Of a DNA stretch of 64,000 nt, positions 9,512-18,715 are shown one piece after another. Location: positions 1-64,000 of the forward strand of contig CP092081.1 of the NCBI GenBank assembly GCA_022226935.1. The letters are read 5' to 3'. The stretch comes from Nitrospira sp. Its GTDB lineage: Bacteria; Nitrospirota; Nitrospiria; Nitrospirales; Nitrospiraceae. A model generated the notes under the pieces. The model ran no database searches. It was not told where the DNA came from and saw only the letters and a list, made by a program, of their open reading frames with translations. Position numbers and translations under genes: made by a program. Positions within the stretch are counted from its first letter, which is position 1; every line of letters starts with the position of its first letter.

Positions 9512-10948
9512 TTAAGGCGCGACGCGTGGGTTTCTCCACGGCATGAGCGCCATGAGGGATCTCAGAACAGGCAGTTCCCAGACGAGATGTCCTTGCGGTG
9601 GAGAGGCAATGCGCCGGGGCTCAGCAAACGTGCGCAGCAGGCTCATGGCGATCACAAGTCGTAAGACCCCCGAAAGGCAAAACAGAAAAGGCAGGTTCGA
9701 CGCCGGTGCGAGATGCCAGAAGCCGATCGAGAGTTCGGCGGGCATCAGTGTCGCCAGCCAACTGCCGGTCAGCGCGCCGAGTCCCCATCCCACCGCATTC
9801 GTAGCATTGGCCAGCGCGACCCCCCTGGTGCGTTCTTCCGGCCGTAATGAATCGAAAACATAATTCTGCAAGCCCAGCGACAATCCTGCCCAGATCACGC
9901 CACCGAAGAAGTTGACGGTCAAGAGAAACAGATAGTGCTCGCTCAGCAGGTAGCCCATCGGCAGGAACGGCACGGCGGAGGCCGTCAACGCCAGTAAGGC
10001 TTTGTTGCCATATTGGTCACCGATGCGACCCCAAGGGCCCAGTGTGAGAAATTGAGCCGAGATACTGCTCGCCATCCAGCCGGCATATTCCAGATAGGAC
10101 CAATGTAGATCTCGCAAGAGATAGATCACAAAAAACGGTCCCGACAGCAAGACCGCGAAATGCATCAGTCCGGAGAATAAGAGGAAGCGACGAAAATCTC
10201 GGCTGGCGGCTTCGGCGAGAAAATGCCGGAAGCCATGCGGCGCATCGAGTTGGTGGACCGGCATCAGCCGTGCCACGTGAGTCTGGCAGCTCGTGGCTCC
10301 CATACGCGCCGCAGCGGCGCCGAGGAAAATGACAAGGAACCCGATCCAGCTCATGTCCCATCGTTGCCCCAGCGTCAGGATGGCCCCAGCCAGTCCTAAC
10401 GTCAGAAAACTCGTGAGTGCGGTCGTGCGAGCACGCCGGGCGAAATAGGCGCCGCGACTGTCGGCTTCCGCCACGTCGACCAAGAGGCTATTCCAGACCG
10501 GGGCGGTCACATGGCCAAAGCCGAAATAGAGCATGGCGCAGCCGATCAGCAGCCACGGACCATGTTCCGGGGCGATCAGCGGCAACGACAGGATCGGGAG
10601 CCAGCAAAAGGCCTGTGCCCGCCCTCCGGCAATGAGGAGGCGTCGGGGCAGACGGAGATAGTGCAGCACCTTTACTGATGCGAGTTGCGCCACGACGCCG
10701 ACCAACTGCGGCAGCGCGGACAGGATGGCGATGTGGAACGGAGCGGCATGCAGAAGCAAGGCGAAGGCCGAAAAATAGTTTTCCCCGCCGCCCTGAGCTG
10801 CGGCTTGGCAGGCCGCATCCCGGATACCGTATTGCCGGCTGCTTGCTTTGGCCTCGTATTCCGCGATTTCCGTCTCGCTCGACAAGAGGACTGGCTGCGA
10901 AGGTGAAGGCGGGGAGGCGGCCGTTGAGTAATTCATGGGACTTTGCAC
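9512..10948 (-). CDS. Major facilitator superfamily transporter
   Basis: A 478-residue membrane protein with about twelve hydrophobic segments after a polar N-terminal stretch of about 55 residues. The segment ending GRIGDQYGNK, between the two halves, resembles the MFS loop motif. The substrate cannot be read from the sequence. The frame opens at GTG 10948 with an ATG four codons later (10936); neither has a clear Shine-Dalgarno sequence. It converges with the small lipoprotein gene, 25 bp away. Confidence 0.85.
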   Translation of the reverse strand: MQSPMNYSTAASPPSPSQPVLLSSETEIAEYEAKASSRQYGIRDAACQAAAQGGGENYFSAFALLLHAAPFHIAILSALPQLVGVVAQLASVKVLHYLRLPRRLLIAGGRAQAFCWLPILSLPLIAPEHGPWLLIGCAMLYFGFGHVTAPVWNSLLVDVAEADSRGAYFARRARTTALTSFLTLGLAGAILTLGQRWDMSWIGFLVIFLGAAAARMGATSCQTHVARLMPVHQLDAPHGFRHFLAEAASRDFRRFLLFSGLMHFAVLLSGPFFVIYLLRDLHWSYLEYAGWMASSISAQFLTLGPWGRIGDQYGNKALLALTASAVPFLPMGYLLSEHYLFLLTVNFFGGVIWAGLSLGLQNYVFDSLRPEERTRGVALANATNAVGWGLGALTGSWLATLMPAELSIGFWHLAPASNLPFLFCLSGVLRLVIAMSLLRTFAEPRRIASPPQGHLVWELPVLRSLMALMPWRNPRVAP

Positions 10949-11084
10949 GGGAACAAGTGCGGATGCCTATGAATATGGTGTTGAATGAAAGGCATTATAT
11001 CAGAGCGGACCGAGTTGCCTGCTGTTTTGATCAAATCCTGCAGCCCGGTTGACCCCTCCTTCTCACAGTGGGTACCATAACTGT

Positions 11085-11777
11085 ATGGATGCCTGGGTTT
11101 CACAAGGGGCGGCAGAATTGATCGGCCGACAGAGGACGCGGTTGCCCTTACCATTGGCGCTGGTGCTGGGTATGACCTCGATCCTGGGATGGGGGCAGAC
11201 GGGTGTCGAAGGTCGCGATCTGATGGTCCCCAAAGAGCAGACCACGACAGAGTTCGAACCCACCGAAACGCCCTCTCTGGATGTGCAGCAGAAGGGTGTG
11301 CCGCAGTCGCTCTTCACCTGGATCAAGATGGCGCGAGGCTATGAGGTCGAGTGGGACACGTTCGGCCGCAAGGGGTGGTTCACGCAAGATCCGCGGCTGA
11401 AACCCATCGCCCCGGGCACGACGGTCTTCACGCCGGATACTCCGGCTGTGTACATCGTGTTCGAAGTCGCCCCGCTGGAAGATCCGGCCCAGTTTGCCGC
11501 ACAGGTATTTGCTATCGGGCCGGACGGGAAAACCAGCGACGCGGTGATCGTGCAGGATAGCCTCGAGGTGCCGGGCCACGAACGGTACGGTTTCCTGGAA
11601 TTGAAGAAGCCTTCGTCGCAGTGGCCGCAGGGCAAGTATGTAGTCAAGATCTACATCACGTCGCTGGGGCAGCAACCGTTCCATGCGGTAAATCAAGTGG
11701 GAACGATGCGGTTTGCCGTGACCGACCAGCCTTCCGGAGATGTTCCCCCTCCCGCGTCTGATTCGTCTACCCGTTGA
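11085..11777 (+). CDS. Predicted secreted protein of unknown function
   Basis: About 230 residues with an N-terminal hydrophobic segment (LPLPLALVLGMTSILGWG) that looks like a signal sequence or anchor, followed by a soluble beta-rich region. I choose ATG 11085; an in-frame TTG 12 codons upstream is possible, but neither start has a strong ribosome site. The middle part, about 100-215, resembles an immunoglobulin-like beta fold (strands such as AVYIVFEVAPL and GKYVVKIYIT). I do not recognise the family. Confidence 0.7.
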   Translation: MDAWVSQGAAELIGRQRTRLPLPLALVLGMTSILGWGQTGVEGRDLMVPKEQTTTEFEPTETPSLDVQQKGVPQSLFTWIKMARGYEVEWDTFGRKGWFTQDPRLKPIAPGTTVFTPDTPAVYIVFEVAPLEDPAQFAAQVFAIGPDGKTSDAVIVQDSLEVPGHERYGFLELKKPSSQWPQGKYVVKIYITSLGQQPFHAVNQVGTMRFAVTDQPSGDVPPPASDSSTR

Positions 11778-11863
11778 ATATGTTCCCCTGCTTAGTCTAA
11801 CGTTCGTCTGCCGCGCCGGATCATGCGGATTGCGGAGGTACTGATTATCGCGAGGAGCAGGGG

Positions 11864-12139
11864 ATGAAGGAAACCGATCCGGAGAAATTGACGCTGTTGT
11901 ATGAACGGTTTTGTGATGTGTGTTTAGTCGAAAAGGAGGTGTGGACCGAAATTTACATGCCGCGCACCTTCAAGGACGGTACCGCGGTTCGCACGAATAT
12001 TCAGGATCGGTATGAGGTGGTCATCGATGACCGGGGAGTGGAGGATGCCTTGGAAGTGAATATCCCTCTTGGAAAGGCCGCATTGAGTGCGGCCATCCAA
12101 GAGTATCGATCCCATATCACCTTCGAGAAAAAGACCTGA
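11864..12139 (+). CDS. Small conserved-looking protein of unknown function
   Basis: A 91-residue soluble protein. GAGGAGCAGGGG stands right before ATG 11864. It contains two cysteines in RFCDVCLVEKE near the N terminus, then a mixed alpha/beta pattern with an acidic character. No signal peptide or membrane segment. It ends 6 bp from the converging glutathione peroxidase gene. I cannot name the family. Confidence 0.65.
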   Translation: MKETDPEKLTLLYERFCDVCLVEKEVWTEIYMPRTFKDGTAVRTNIQDRYEVVIDDRGVEDALEVNIPLGKAALSAAIQEYRSHITFEKKT

Positions 12140-12145
12140 ACGATC

Positions 12146-12769
12146 TCACGGCTTCGCGAGGAAGCGCTCGACATCGTTCACGATCTGGTCGGCCACCGGT
12201 TTCGTTCCATGATGATACCGGGCCACCACATTTCCTGATCGATCGACGAGATATTTTTGAAAGTTCCATTCTACCTCGCCGGGGAACGGGCTCTGTTCAG
12301 TGAGGTAGCGGTAGAGGGGGTGCTTGTCGCTGCCCTTCACGCTGATCTTGCTGAACAGCGGGAACCCGACGCTGTATTTCGTCAGGCAAAATCCCTTGAT
12401 CTCTTCATTGCTGCCCGGCTCCTGCTGGCCGAAATTATTGGCCGGGAAGGCGAGAATCTCAAACCCCTTGTCTTTGTAGGTCTCATACATCTTTTCAAGG
12501 TCGGCATATTGCGGGGTGTTGCCGCACAAGCTGGCCGTATTGACCAGCATGACGACCTTTCCCTTATATTGGCTCAGCGAGACCGGTTTCCCATCGATAT
12601 CGTTCAACGTAAAATCGTAGACGGTTGATGCTTTGGCAGCCATACGTGTCACTCCTTGTTCCGCCGCATCGACCGAACCAAGGCCCATTTCGATGGCGCC
12701 AAGCCCGAGACCCGCGATGAGCCCGAGGACCAGTACCTTCCATGAACACGTCGGTCGAGAGATCGGCAT
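12146..12769 (-). CDS. Exported glutathione peroxidase-like thiol peroxidase
   Basis: Reduces hydrogen peroxide and organic peroxides with a thiol donor. The 207-residue product has an N-terminal signal sequence (about 1-36) and then the family core: LVNTASLCGNT with peroxidatic Cys82, FPANNFGQQEPG with the tetrad Gln, and EWNFQKYLVD with Trp168 and Asn169. All four catalytic residues are present, and Cys rather than selenocysteine is used. Many bacterial members actually use thioredoxin. Export to the periplasm would make it an envelope peroxidase. Start ATG 12769 gives the signal peptide; an internal ATG at MAAKAS would give a cytosolic form. Confidence 0.9.
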   Translation of the reverse strand: MPISRPTCSWKVLVLGLIAGLGLGAIEMGLGSVDAAEQGVTRMAAKASTVYDFTLNDIDGKPVSLSQYKGKVVMLVNTASLCGNTPQYADLEKMYETYKDKGFEILAFPANNFGQQEPGSNEEIKGFCLTKYSVGFPLFSKISVKGSDKHPLYRYLTEQSPFPGEVEWNFQKYLVDRSGNVVARYHHGTKPVADQIVNDVERFLAKP

Positions 12770-12784
12770 AGAAAGACTCCTTGG

Positions 12785-13702
12785 TTATAACCGTTCGAGC
12801 GCCGCAACCCGCTCCTCGATCGGAGGGTGAGTTGCCAGCAAGTGCAAGAAGCCAGAAGTGTTGCCGGAGATCTTCATCGTGGCCAACGCATCTTGCGTCG
12901 AATACTCGAACTGGGCGCGGTTCACCCAGCGATCGATGGCGTGCAATGCCTTGATCATCGACTCTTTCCCGTAGACCTTGGCGGAAAAGGCATCCGCGGC
13001 ATATTCCCGGCGGCGGGAATGCCAGCTGACCACGAGCATGGCAAGGACCGACAGCACGACCTGCAAGAAGAGATAGACGACGAACCCTAAAATCGGGCTC
13101 CCGCTCTGGCCCTCCTCCCGATCGCCCCCTTGCGGCTGCGCCACCATTTGGTAGACGAAGTTGCTGATGTAGTGCACAAAGGTGTTCATCAACCCGGCCA
13201 AGACCGTGGTGGAGAACATGTCGCCATTGAAGACGTGACCCATCTCGTGGGCCAGCACCGCCCTCACTTCATCTTCACGTAGGTTCGCCAAGAGGCCGGT
13301 CGACACCGCAACCATCGCGTTGTTCTTGCTGGGCCCCGTGGCAAAGGCATTCGGATCCGGCGACTCATAGACCCACACTTCCGGCATGGTGATCTGGAGG
13401 CGGTCCGCAATCTCGCGAACTGAGCCGTAAATCACCTGTTCTGCTTGTGTGCGGGGCTGCGTGATCTGCGTGCAATCCAACATGGCGCGGGCCATTTGTT
13501 TGGAAAAGAGCAAGCTGATAAACGCGCCGCCGAAGCCGATGACCAACGACCAGACCAGCAACTCCTGACTGAATGCCCCGCGAACATCGATGCCGAACGC
13601 GGGCAGAACCATATTCACCAGCACTCTGACAGTAATCGACAGCGTGAGGTAAATGAGAATGTTCGAAATAATCAGCAGCCCGATACCCTTCAACGACTTC
13701 AT
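12785..13702 (-). CDS. htpX: Membrane zinc metalloprotease HtpX
   Basis: Inner-membrane M48 peptidase that degrades damaged membrane proteins. The 305-residue product has two N-terminal membrane helices, the zinc motif AHEMGHVFNGD (HEMGH at 152-156), two further helices after about 165, and the conserved end LATHPPIEERVAALE. A strong AAGGAGG lies before ATG 13702. It is 15 bp upstream of the peroxidase gene on the same strand, so the two may be co-transcribed as envelope stress functions. Confidence 0.95.
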   Translation of the reverse strand: MKSLKGIGLLIISNILIYLTLSITVRVLVNMVLPAFGIDVRGAFSQELLVWSLVIGFGGAFISLLFSKQMARAMLDCTQITQPRTQAEQVIYGSVREIADRLQITMPEVWVYESPDPNAFATGPSKNNAMVAVSTGLLANLREDEVRAVLAHEMGHVFNGDMFSTTVLAGLMNTFVHYISNFVYQMVAQPQGGDREEGQSGSPILGFVVYLFLQVVLSVLAMLVVSWHSRRREYAADAFSAKVYGKESMIKALHAIDRWVNRAQFEYSTQDALATMKISGNTSGFLHLLATHPPIEERVAALERL

Positions 13703-13971
13703 ATTTCTCCTCCTTGGAGGGTCCCCCTTCTACTACGAAGAGGATGGACCCTTGGATGTCATTATACCGAACGCCGGGTCCGGTTGTTGGCCCCTTTGGG
13801 CAGAGGAGCCAGGATCGGGCCCGGTGCAGACAGATAATACCAGGTTTTCAGTCCGTCAAGTCTGGGGAGCGCTGATCCGCGACTTGACAGGGTATCGTTC
13901 AATGCTTGAAGCGGACCGGCCGACCTGCCGCCGGTTGACCGATTCTGTGCCCTTCTGTTAGAAACTCCGCT

Positions 13972-14418
13972 ATGCGTCTAGGGCTCTTGTCACTGATTCT
14001 GGGTATGTTGGCTACGGGAGGACTGGGCATCGTCGCAGGGCCGACCGCTGTCATGGGAGCGGAACAGGCGCTGCAGGTGCCTCCGTTACGAGTGCCGGTC
14101 GATCAAGCCGACGGCATGCAGCGGGCCACGGTGATCTTGGACAGCTATTCCTATACCCCGCAGCACCTGATCGTACAGGCTGGAAAACCCGTTGAATTGC
14201 TCTTGACCAGCATCACGACGATCACTCCGCACAATTTTGTGTTAAAGGATGAGGCCGCCGGGCTCTCGATCGAACGGGATGTGAGTGCCGGCAAAACGGT
14301 CACGGTGCAATTTACACCAACGAAGCCGGGCAATTATCTCTTCTATTGCGATAAGAAACTCCTATTTCTTCCAAGTCACCGGGAGAAAGGCATGGAAGGG
14401 ACACTCGAAGTCAGATAA
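13972..14418 (+). CDS. Periplasmic cupredoxin-like copper protein
   Basis: A 148-residue protein with a signal peptide ending near AGPTAVMGAEQ. The rest is a cupredoxin-type beta fold. Candidate type-1 copper ligands in the usual order are His in ITPHNFVL, Cys in FYCDKK, His in LPSHREKGM and Met in the same stretch. A role in periplasmic electron transfer or copper handling is inferred. Its stop codon is in frame with, and 12 bp before, the inferred start of the squalene synthase gene, so the two are probably co-transcribed. Confidence 0.8.
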   Translation: MRLGLLSLILGMLATGGLGIVAGPTAVMGAEQALQVPPLRVPVDQADGMQRATVILDSYSYTPQHLIVQAGKPVELLLTSITTITPHNFVLKDEAAGLSIERDVSAGKTVTVQFTPTKPGNYLFYCDKKLLFLPSHREKGMEGTLEVR

Positions 14419-14430
14419 GCAGGGTGCGCC

Positions 14431-15471
14431 ACGAGTACTCAGCCTTCCAAGCACGAACTCCTCCACGTCATTCTCAAGCAGGTATCCCGTTCGTTTTACC
14501 TGACGTTGAATGTCCTCCCGTCGGATGTGCGCGACGAGATGGGGCTGGCCTATTTGCTCGCGCGGGCAGCCGATACCATCGCCGACACCGACCTGATCGG
14601 GCGGGCGGAGCGCCTTCGGTATCTGAACATGTTTCGCGCGCAGTTCGCAGGCGACGAGGTTGAGCCGCAGGCCGTGCAGGCTATTCAGACCGCGCTTCTG
14701 CCGCATCAGACCGACTCGGCCGAGCGTGTGCTCCTGGAGCGATTGCCGGAGTGCCTGGCCCTCTACCGCCAGTTCGAGCAGGGGGATCGCGATCGCATTC
14801 GCTGGCTCATGGAGGTGTTGCCGAACGGCATGGAGATGGACCTGACGAGGTTCCCCGGGTCATCGGCTCAAGACCTCTCGGCGCTGGAGTGTCCTGAAGA
14901 ATTGGATCGGTATACGTACTACGTCGCCGGTTGCGTGGGGGAATTCTGGACCCGCATGGTTTGCGCACATCGGCCGGCCATGGCGCAGTGGGATGTCGAG
15001 CGGATGTCCGCAGTCGGCGTCCGCTTCGGCAAAGGGTTGCAGCTCACGAACATTGTGAAAGATATCGCCCGAGATCTTCACAACGGCCGTTGTTACGTGC
15101 CGACGCAGTGGCTGGATGAAGTCGGGTTAAAGCCGCCAGACTTGCTCAAGCCTGAGCATCTATCCACCTTTCGACCCATCCTCCTGCGCATGATCCGTCA
15201 GGCCGTGGAGCATTTGGATCAGGGATGGATGTACACCATGGCGCTGCCGCGGTTGGAAATCCGCCAGCGACTCGCCTGCATGTGGCCGATTTTGCTGGCC
15301 GGTGAAACGCTCAAACGGGTGGCCACGGCGCCGGATCTGCTCGATCCGACCGTGAACGTCAAGGCCCCGCGCTCAGTGGTCTATCGAGTGATGGCCCTCA
15401 CGACCTTGACCGGTGCCTGCGGGTATGTCGGGACGGCCTACTGGGGGCGGTTGCGCAAGCAGATCGTCTGA
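14431..15471 (+). CDS. Squalene/phytoene synthase family protein, apparently ACG start
   Basis: Condenses two prenyl diphosphates. The Asp-rich motifs are both present: ARAADTIADT and LTNIVKDIARDLHNGRCYVP. A C-terminal hydrophobic segment (about 318-338) suggests a membrane-anchored squalene synthase rather than phytoene synthase; a hopanoid or sterol role is inferred. The essential N-terminal motif SRSFYLTLNVLPSDVR lies upstream of the only in-frame canonical start (TTG 14506). Between the preceding TAA (14416-14418) and that TTG there is no ATG, GTG or other TTG in frame. The natural protein start would be xSTQPSKHELLHVILKQ, where x is ACG at 14431, with AGGG about 7 nt upstream. I annotate 346 residues from that ACG; a mutated or mis-sequenced ATG is possible. 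Confidence 0.85.
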   Translation, partial: TSTQPSKHELLHVILKQVSRSFYLTLNVLPSDVRDEMGLAYLLARAADTIADTDLIGRAERLRYLNMFRAQFAGDEVEPQAVQAIQTALLPHQTDSAERVLLERLPECLALYRQFEQGDRDRIRWLMEVLPNGMEMDLTRFPGSSAQDLSALECPEELDRYTYYVAGCVGEFWTRMVCAHRPAMAQWDVERMSAVGVRFGKGLQLTNIVKDIARDLHNGRCYVPTQWLDEVGLKPPDLLKPEHLSTFRPILLRMIRQAVEHLDQGWMYTMALPRLEIRQRLACMWPILLAGETLKRVATAPDLLDPTVNVKAPRSVVYRVMALTTLTGACGYVGTAYWGRLRKQIV

Positions 15472-15485
15472 GGCCAGGTGCCTCC

Positions 15486-15782
15486 CTACTTCTTCTGCGG
15501 CTCCAAGAGTTTCTCGCCTTTTCTGAAGACGACATAGATCGCTTGGGATGGGCAAGCGTCCAGGCAGAGCCGACAGCTTTCCAGGCAGCGGGAGGGGTCG
15601 AATTTGTAGGGAGGCGTCGACAGCCAGGCGCTGGTCGGACAAATGGGCACGCAAATGGCCTGGTGAGTGCAGCGGTCGGGATGACGGACAAGGTGATCGC
15701 GGATAACCAGCATCGGTTTGACTCCTTCGAAGAGACCCTGCGAAAAGATCTCGAACATGTTTTTCTGAGGAAGACTGCTCAC
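15486..15782 (-). CDS. Ferredoxin-like protein with two [4Fe-4S] motifs
   Basis: A 98-residue electron-transfer protein. Two cysteine clusters are visible, CTHQAICVPICPTSA and CLESCRLCLDACPSQAI, giving eight cysteines, with spacing suited to [4Fe-4S] binding. The first cluster has the unusual spacing C-x5-C-x3-CP. I start at GTG 15782, which overlaps the upstream stop as GTGA and has AAGGAG five bases before it; a GTG two codons earlier is possible. It is the last gene of a four-gene minus-strand cluster of redox and CxxC proteins. Confidence 0.85.
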   Translation of the reverse strand: MSSLPQKNMFEIFSQGLFEGVKPMLVIRDHLVRHPDRCTHQAICVPICPTSAWLSTPPYKFDPSRCLESCRLCLDACPSQAIYVVFRKGEKLLEPQKK

Positions 15783-16192
15783 TTCCACTCCTTGACCAGC
15801 TGGGCAAGCCGATCTTTCAATTCCGGGATCTGTTCCACATTGTTTTGAATCGCGCCGAGAATGTTCTCCATGCGCGCGGTGCGTTGGGCCTCTTGGTCCT
15901 TCTTGAGCAAGTGGTCGTATCCGGCATAGGCCTCAGGGTGCTTCGGCTCGAGGTATGCTCGGCCTGCCTGGAGCGCTTCGCCCAACTCGTACGGTTCCGG
16001 ACTGAGCAGCGGAACCACCACAAACGATCCATCGGTGCAAATGACCGCGGCGGATCCTGTCTTGCTCTTAAGCGGTAACACGGCTTCCACGGTTTTCCCG
16101 ATCAGCTGATCCCACGAGCGGAGCAATCCGGGAAACGCTTTCATGTAGGCCACCTTTTCCATGTTGGCCTTCCATTTTTCATCGGCTGGCAT
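15779..16192 (-). CDS. Protein of unknown function in an iron-sulfur gene cluster
   Basis: A 137-residue soluble protein. The N-terminal half has beta strands (SAAVICTDGSFVVVPLL) and the C-terminal half is charged and helical, ending in a likely coiled coil (RMENILGAIQNNVEQ onward). There are no signal peptide and no metal motif. It overlaps the ferredoxin gene by four bases, so the two are coupled and may act together. I do not recognise the family. Confidence 0.7.
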   Translation of the reverse strand: MPADEKWKANMEKVAYMKAFPGLLRSWDQLIGKTVEAVLPLKSKTGSAAVICTDGSFVVVPLLSPEPYELGEALQAGRAYLEPKHPEAYAGYDHLLKKDQEAQRTARMENILGAIQNNVEQIPELKDRLAQLVKEWK

Positions 16193-16225
16193 ACAGATCT
16201 CGCGAGATTCGGTGGACGGACCGGT

Positions 16226-16576
16226 TCAAGGTTTCAGCGGAGAGAGGAGGGGAGGCCGGGCCTGATCGGGCATCAGGAGCCGTTCGACCGGCTCTCCGTT
16301 CACGATATGGCGCTCCATGATTTCCTTCACGTCGGCTTCGGATCGGACGCGGTACCAGATGCCTTCTGGATAGACCACCACGCTGGGCCCTTGGGCGCAA
16401 TAGTCGAGGCAGCCGGCCTTATTCGCCCGTACGACGCCTTTCAAGTTGAGTCGCTTGGCCTCTTGTTTGAAACAGGCATGCAGCGCCTCGGAGCCGAGCT
16501 TGGAGCAACTGCCCCGGGGATCATCGGGCTCGCGTTTGTTGGTGCACACAAAAATATGTCGTTGATAGCCGGTCAT
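16226..16576 (-). CDS. Thioredoxin-like [2Fe-2S] ferredoxin
   Basis: A 116-residue protein of the thioredoxin-fold [2Fe-2S] type. The four cluster ligands follow the family spacing: Cys in IFVCTNKREPDD, then Cys in RGSCSKLG, and the pair GCLDYCAQGPSVVVYPEG. After the fold comes a short tail with VKEIMERHIVNGEPVERLL, also typical. Likely role: small electron carrier or redox sensor in the cytoplasm. Neighbours include another ferredoxin and a CxxC protein on the same strand. Confidence 0.88.
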   Translation of the reverse strand: MTGYQRHIFVCTNKREPDDPRGSCSKLGSEALHACFKQEAKRLNLKGVVRANKAGCLDYCAQGPSVVVYPEGIWYRVRSEADVKEIMERHIVNGEPVERLLMPDQARPPLLSPLKP

Positions 16577-16620
16577 CGTCAGGGTATCGGTGCTGGTCGA
16601 TTCAACCTGTGTCTGCGAGT

Positions 16621-16989
16621 TCAGGCGCGCGTGTGGAATTGGTCGATCAGTTGTGTGACGTCCGCGGGATTCAGCAGCGACGAACCGGCAGGTTGACCTC
16701 CGGTAATGGCGGCAATTTCCCTCAGGCGCAACTGCGCGCGTTGTTTCGCTTCAGGTTCCGAGAGCGCGGACGCCTGGCCTTTCGCGAGCTTGTCGAATTC
16801 CATCCGGATATCACGAAAGTCGCGCTGCAGATTTTTCATCATGGAGCAGGGTTCGCAATACCATTTCGGGCTTTGGTCCGAGGAGGGCGACAATCGGTCA
16901 TAAGTGCGTCCGAAAAAGTCTTTGCCCAGCGACAATTTCATCAACGGTGTGCCTGCGGTGCTGCAGGCATTACAGGATCCGGCATCCAT
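16621..16989 (-). CDS. Small protein with two CxxC motifs
   Basis: A 122-residue protein with CNACSTAG at the very start and WYCEPCSMMKN around residue 45, which could form one zinc or iron site. The rest is helical and charged. I start at ATG 16989 (GAGGAG ten bases upstream); an in-frame extension of 22 residues upstream looks non-coding. It lies 44 bp upstream of the [2Fe-2S] ferredoxin gene on the same strand. The family is not recognised. Confidence 0.68.
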   Translation of the reverse strand: MDAGSCNACSTAGTPLMKLSLGKDFFGRTYDRLSPSSDQSPKWYCEPCSMMKNLQRDFRDIRMEFDKLAKGQASALSEPEAKQRAQLRLREIAAITGGQPAGSSLLNPADVTQLIDQFHTRA

Positions 16990-17153
16990 GCGCGAAGTGC
17001 TCCTCTTCAAGGGAAAAAACCACAGAGCCCGAATCTTACCGCACTGGTCTTTCACGTAGCAAGGTGGTGAAGCGGGTTGCGCTCATCCAGGGTCCGGTCC
17101 GATGTATAATGCGGAGGAGAGCGGACGAGAGGCGAAGGAGCGAGGAGGCGCGC

Positions 17154-18257
17154 ATGCTGATCGGGGTTCCAAAAGAGGTAAAGGATTTTGAATATCGCGT
17201 GAGTGTGACGCCGGACGGGGTGCGTCTGCTGCGGCAACACGGCCATCAGGTGCTGGTGGAGCCTTCAGCCGGACAAGGGAGCGGGTTTTCGGACGAGGCC
17301 TATCGTCATGCCGGCGCTGAAGTCGTCGCCTCAAAGGAAGAGGTCTTCCAACGGGCCGAACTCATCGTGAAAGTGAAGGAGCCCCAGTCGGCCGAATGTG
17401 CGCTGTTCCGGCCGGGTCAGGTGCTGTTTACCTATTTGCATCTCGCGTCTTTGCCTGATCTCACCAAAGCCCTGATGGCTGCTGAGATCACGGCTATCGC
17501 TTATGAAACCGTCGAAGCAAAGGATCATAGCCTGCCGATGCTGCGGCCGATGAGCGAGATCGCCGGACGCCTCGCCGTACAGGTCGGAGCCCACTATCTC
17601 GGCACGGTTCAAGGGGGGCGCGGTATCCTGTTGGCCGGAGTGCCCGGTGTGCCGCCCGGCCATGTCGTGGTGTTGGGCGCGGGGGTCGTGGGCACGTCGG
17701 CGGTCAGAATCGCCGTGGGGATGGGCGCCCGGGTCACGGTGATTAATTTGGATTTGGATCGGTTGCGCCTCCTCGACGATTTGTACGGCGGCCGTATTGC
17801 CACCTGCGCGGCGACTGAATCGGCCATCGAACGAGCGGTCATGCAGGCCGACCTGGTGATTGGAGCCGTGTTGGTGCCGGGCGCGCGAGCCCCACGCGTG
17901 ATCTCGCGCAGTCTCGTGTCGAAGATGCAGCCCGGAGCCGTCATTGTGGACGTCGCCGTCGATCAGGGCGGGTGCTGCGAAACCACCAGGCCCACGACAC
18001 ATTCAGATCCGGTATACACGGTGGACGGGGTGCTGCATTACTGCGTCACGAACATGCCGGGCATTGTTCCGCATACCTCCACGCGAGCGCTGACCAACGT
18101 GACTCTTCCCTACATAGTCCGTCTCGCGTCGGAAGGGGTGGGGAACGCCATTCATTCCGATCCCGGCCTCGCGAAGGGTGTGAACGTGATGAATGGGAAG
18201 ATTACGTGCCAGGCGGTCGCTGAATCTCACGGCTTGCGTTTTACCCCTCTGTTGTAA
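17154..18257 (+). CDS. ald: Alanine dehydrogenase
   Basis: NAD-dependent interconversion of L-alanine with pyruvate and ammonium. The 367-residue product begins [16 protein letters not shown], the standard start of the family, with GAGGAGG 7 nt before ATG 17154. The nucleotide-binding loop [12 protein letters not shown] sits around 172-183. VKVKEPQ contains the pyruvate-binding Lys, and YLHLAS the catalytic His. The end [18 protein letters not shown] matches the family. A TATAAT box lies at 17105-17110 without a well-placed -35 element. Confidence 0.95.
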   Translation: MLIGVPKEVKDFEYRVSVTPDGVRLLRQHGHQVLVEPSAGQGSGFSDEAYRHAGAEVVASKEEVFQRAELIVKVKEPQSAECALFRPGQVLFTYLHLASLPDLTKALMAAEITAIAYETVEAKDHSLPMLRPMSEIAGRLAVQVGAHYLGTVQGGRGILLAGVPGVPPGHVVVLGAGVVGTSAVRIAVGMGARVTVINLDLDRLRLLDDLYGGRIATCAATESAIERAVMQADLVIGAVLVPGARAPRVISRSLVSKMQPGAVIVDVAVDQGGCCETTRPTTHSDPVYTVDGVLHYCVTNMPGIVPHTSTRALTNVTLPYIVRLASEGVGNAIHSDPGLAKGVNVMNGKITCQAVAESHGLRFTPLL

Positions 18258-18292
18258 GACAATCCGGCTTCCGTTTTTCGGATCCGCCCGGT

Positions 18293-18371
<79 letters not shown>

Positions 18372-18715
18372 CAACACTACCTTCTCCCTTCAGACTTTTT
18401 CGCCAGTTCTCGGGCCCAATTCACTAACAGTGATTTCTCGCACCTTTCCAACGACGAGTGACAGCAATTGTGTTTTCAGGCGGTCGCCTGTTGTCATTCC
18501 GTGAGTCTGAACGCGACGACGTTCTCCAGAACCGACGAGGTGTGTCATGGCGCTCATGGTTTGTGACGGACCTGCCGATAAGGTAGGCGTATGAGCCTGA
18601 GACAGCCGCGTAAAGTTGCAAATCGCGTGACGACCTGTGGGCGCTGTGAGAGTATTCTGTGCTAGGCGGGGAACTCGCTCTGCGTCAACACACGGATATT
18701 GAGGACGTACTGACG

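Noticed and set aside
14424-14663. GTG-initiated frame at the start of squalene synthase
   Set aside because: Different frame from the conserved synthase motifs; the encoded sequence is not protein-like.
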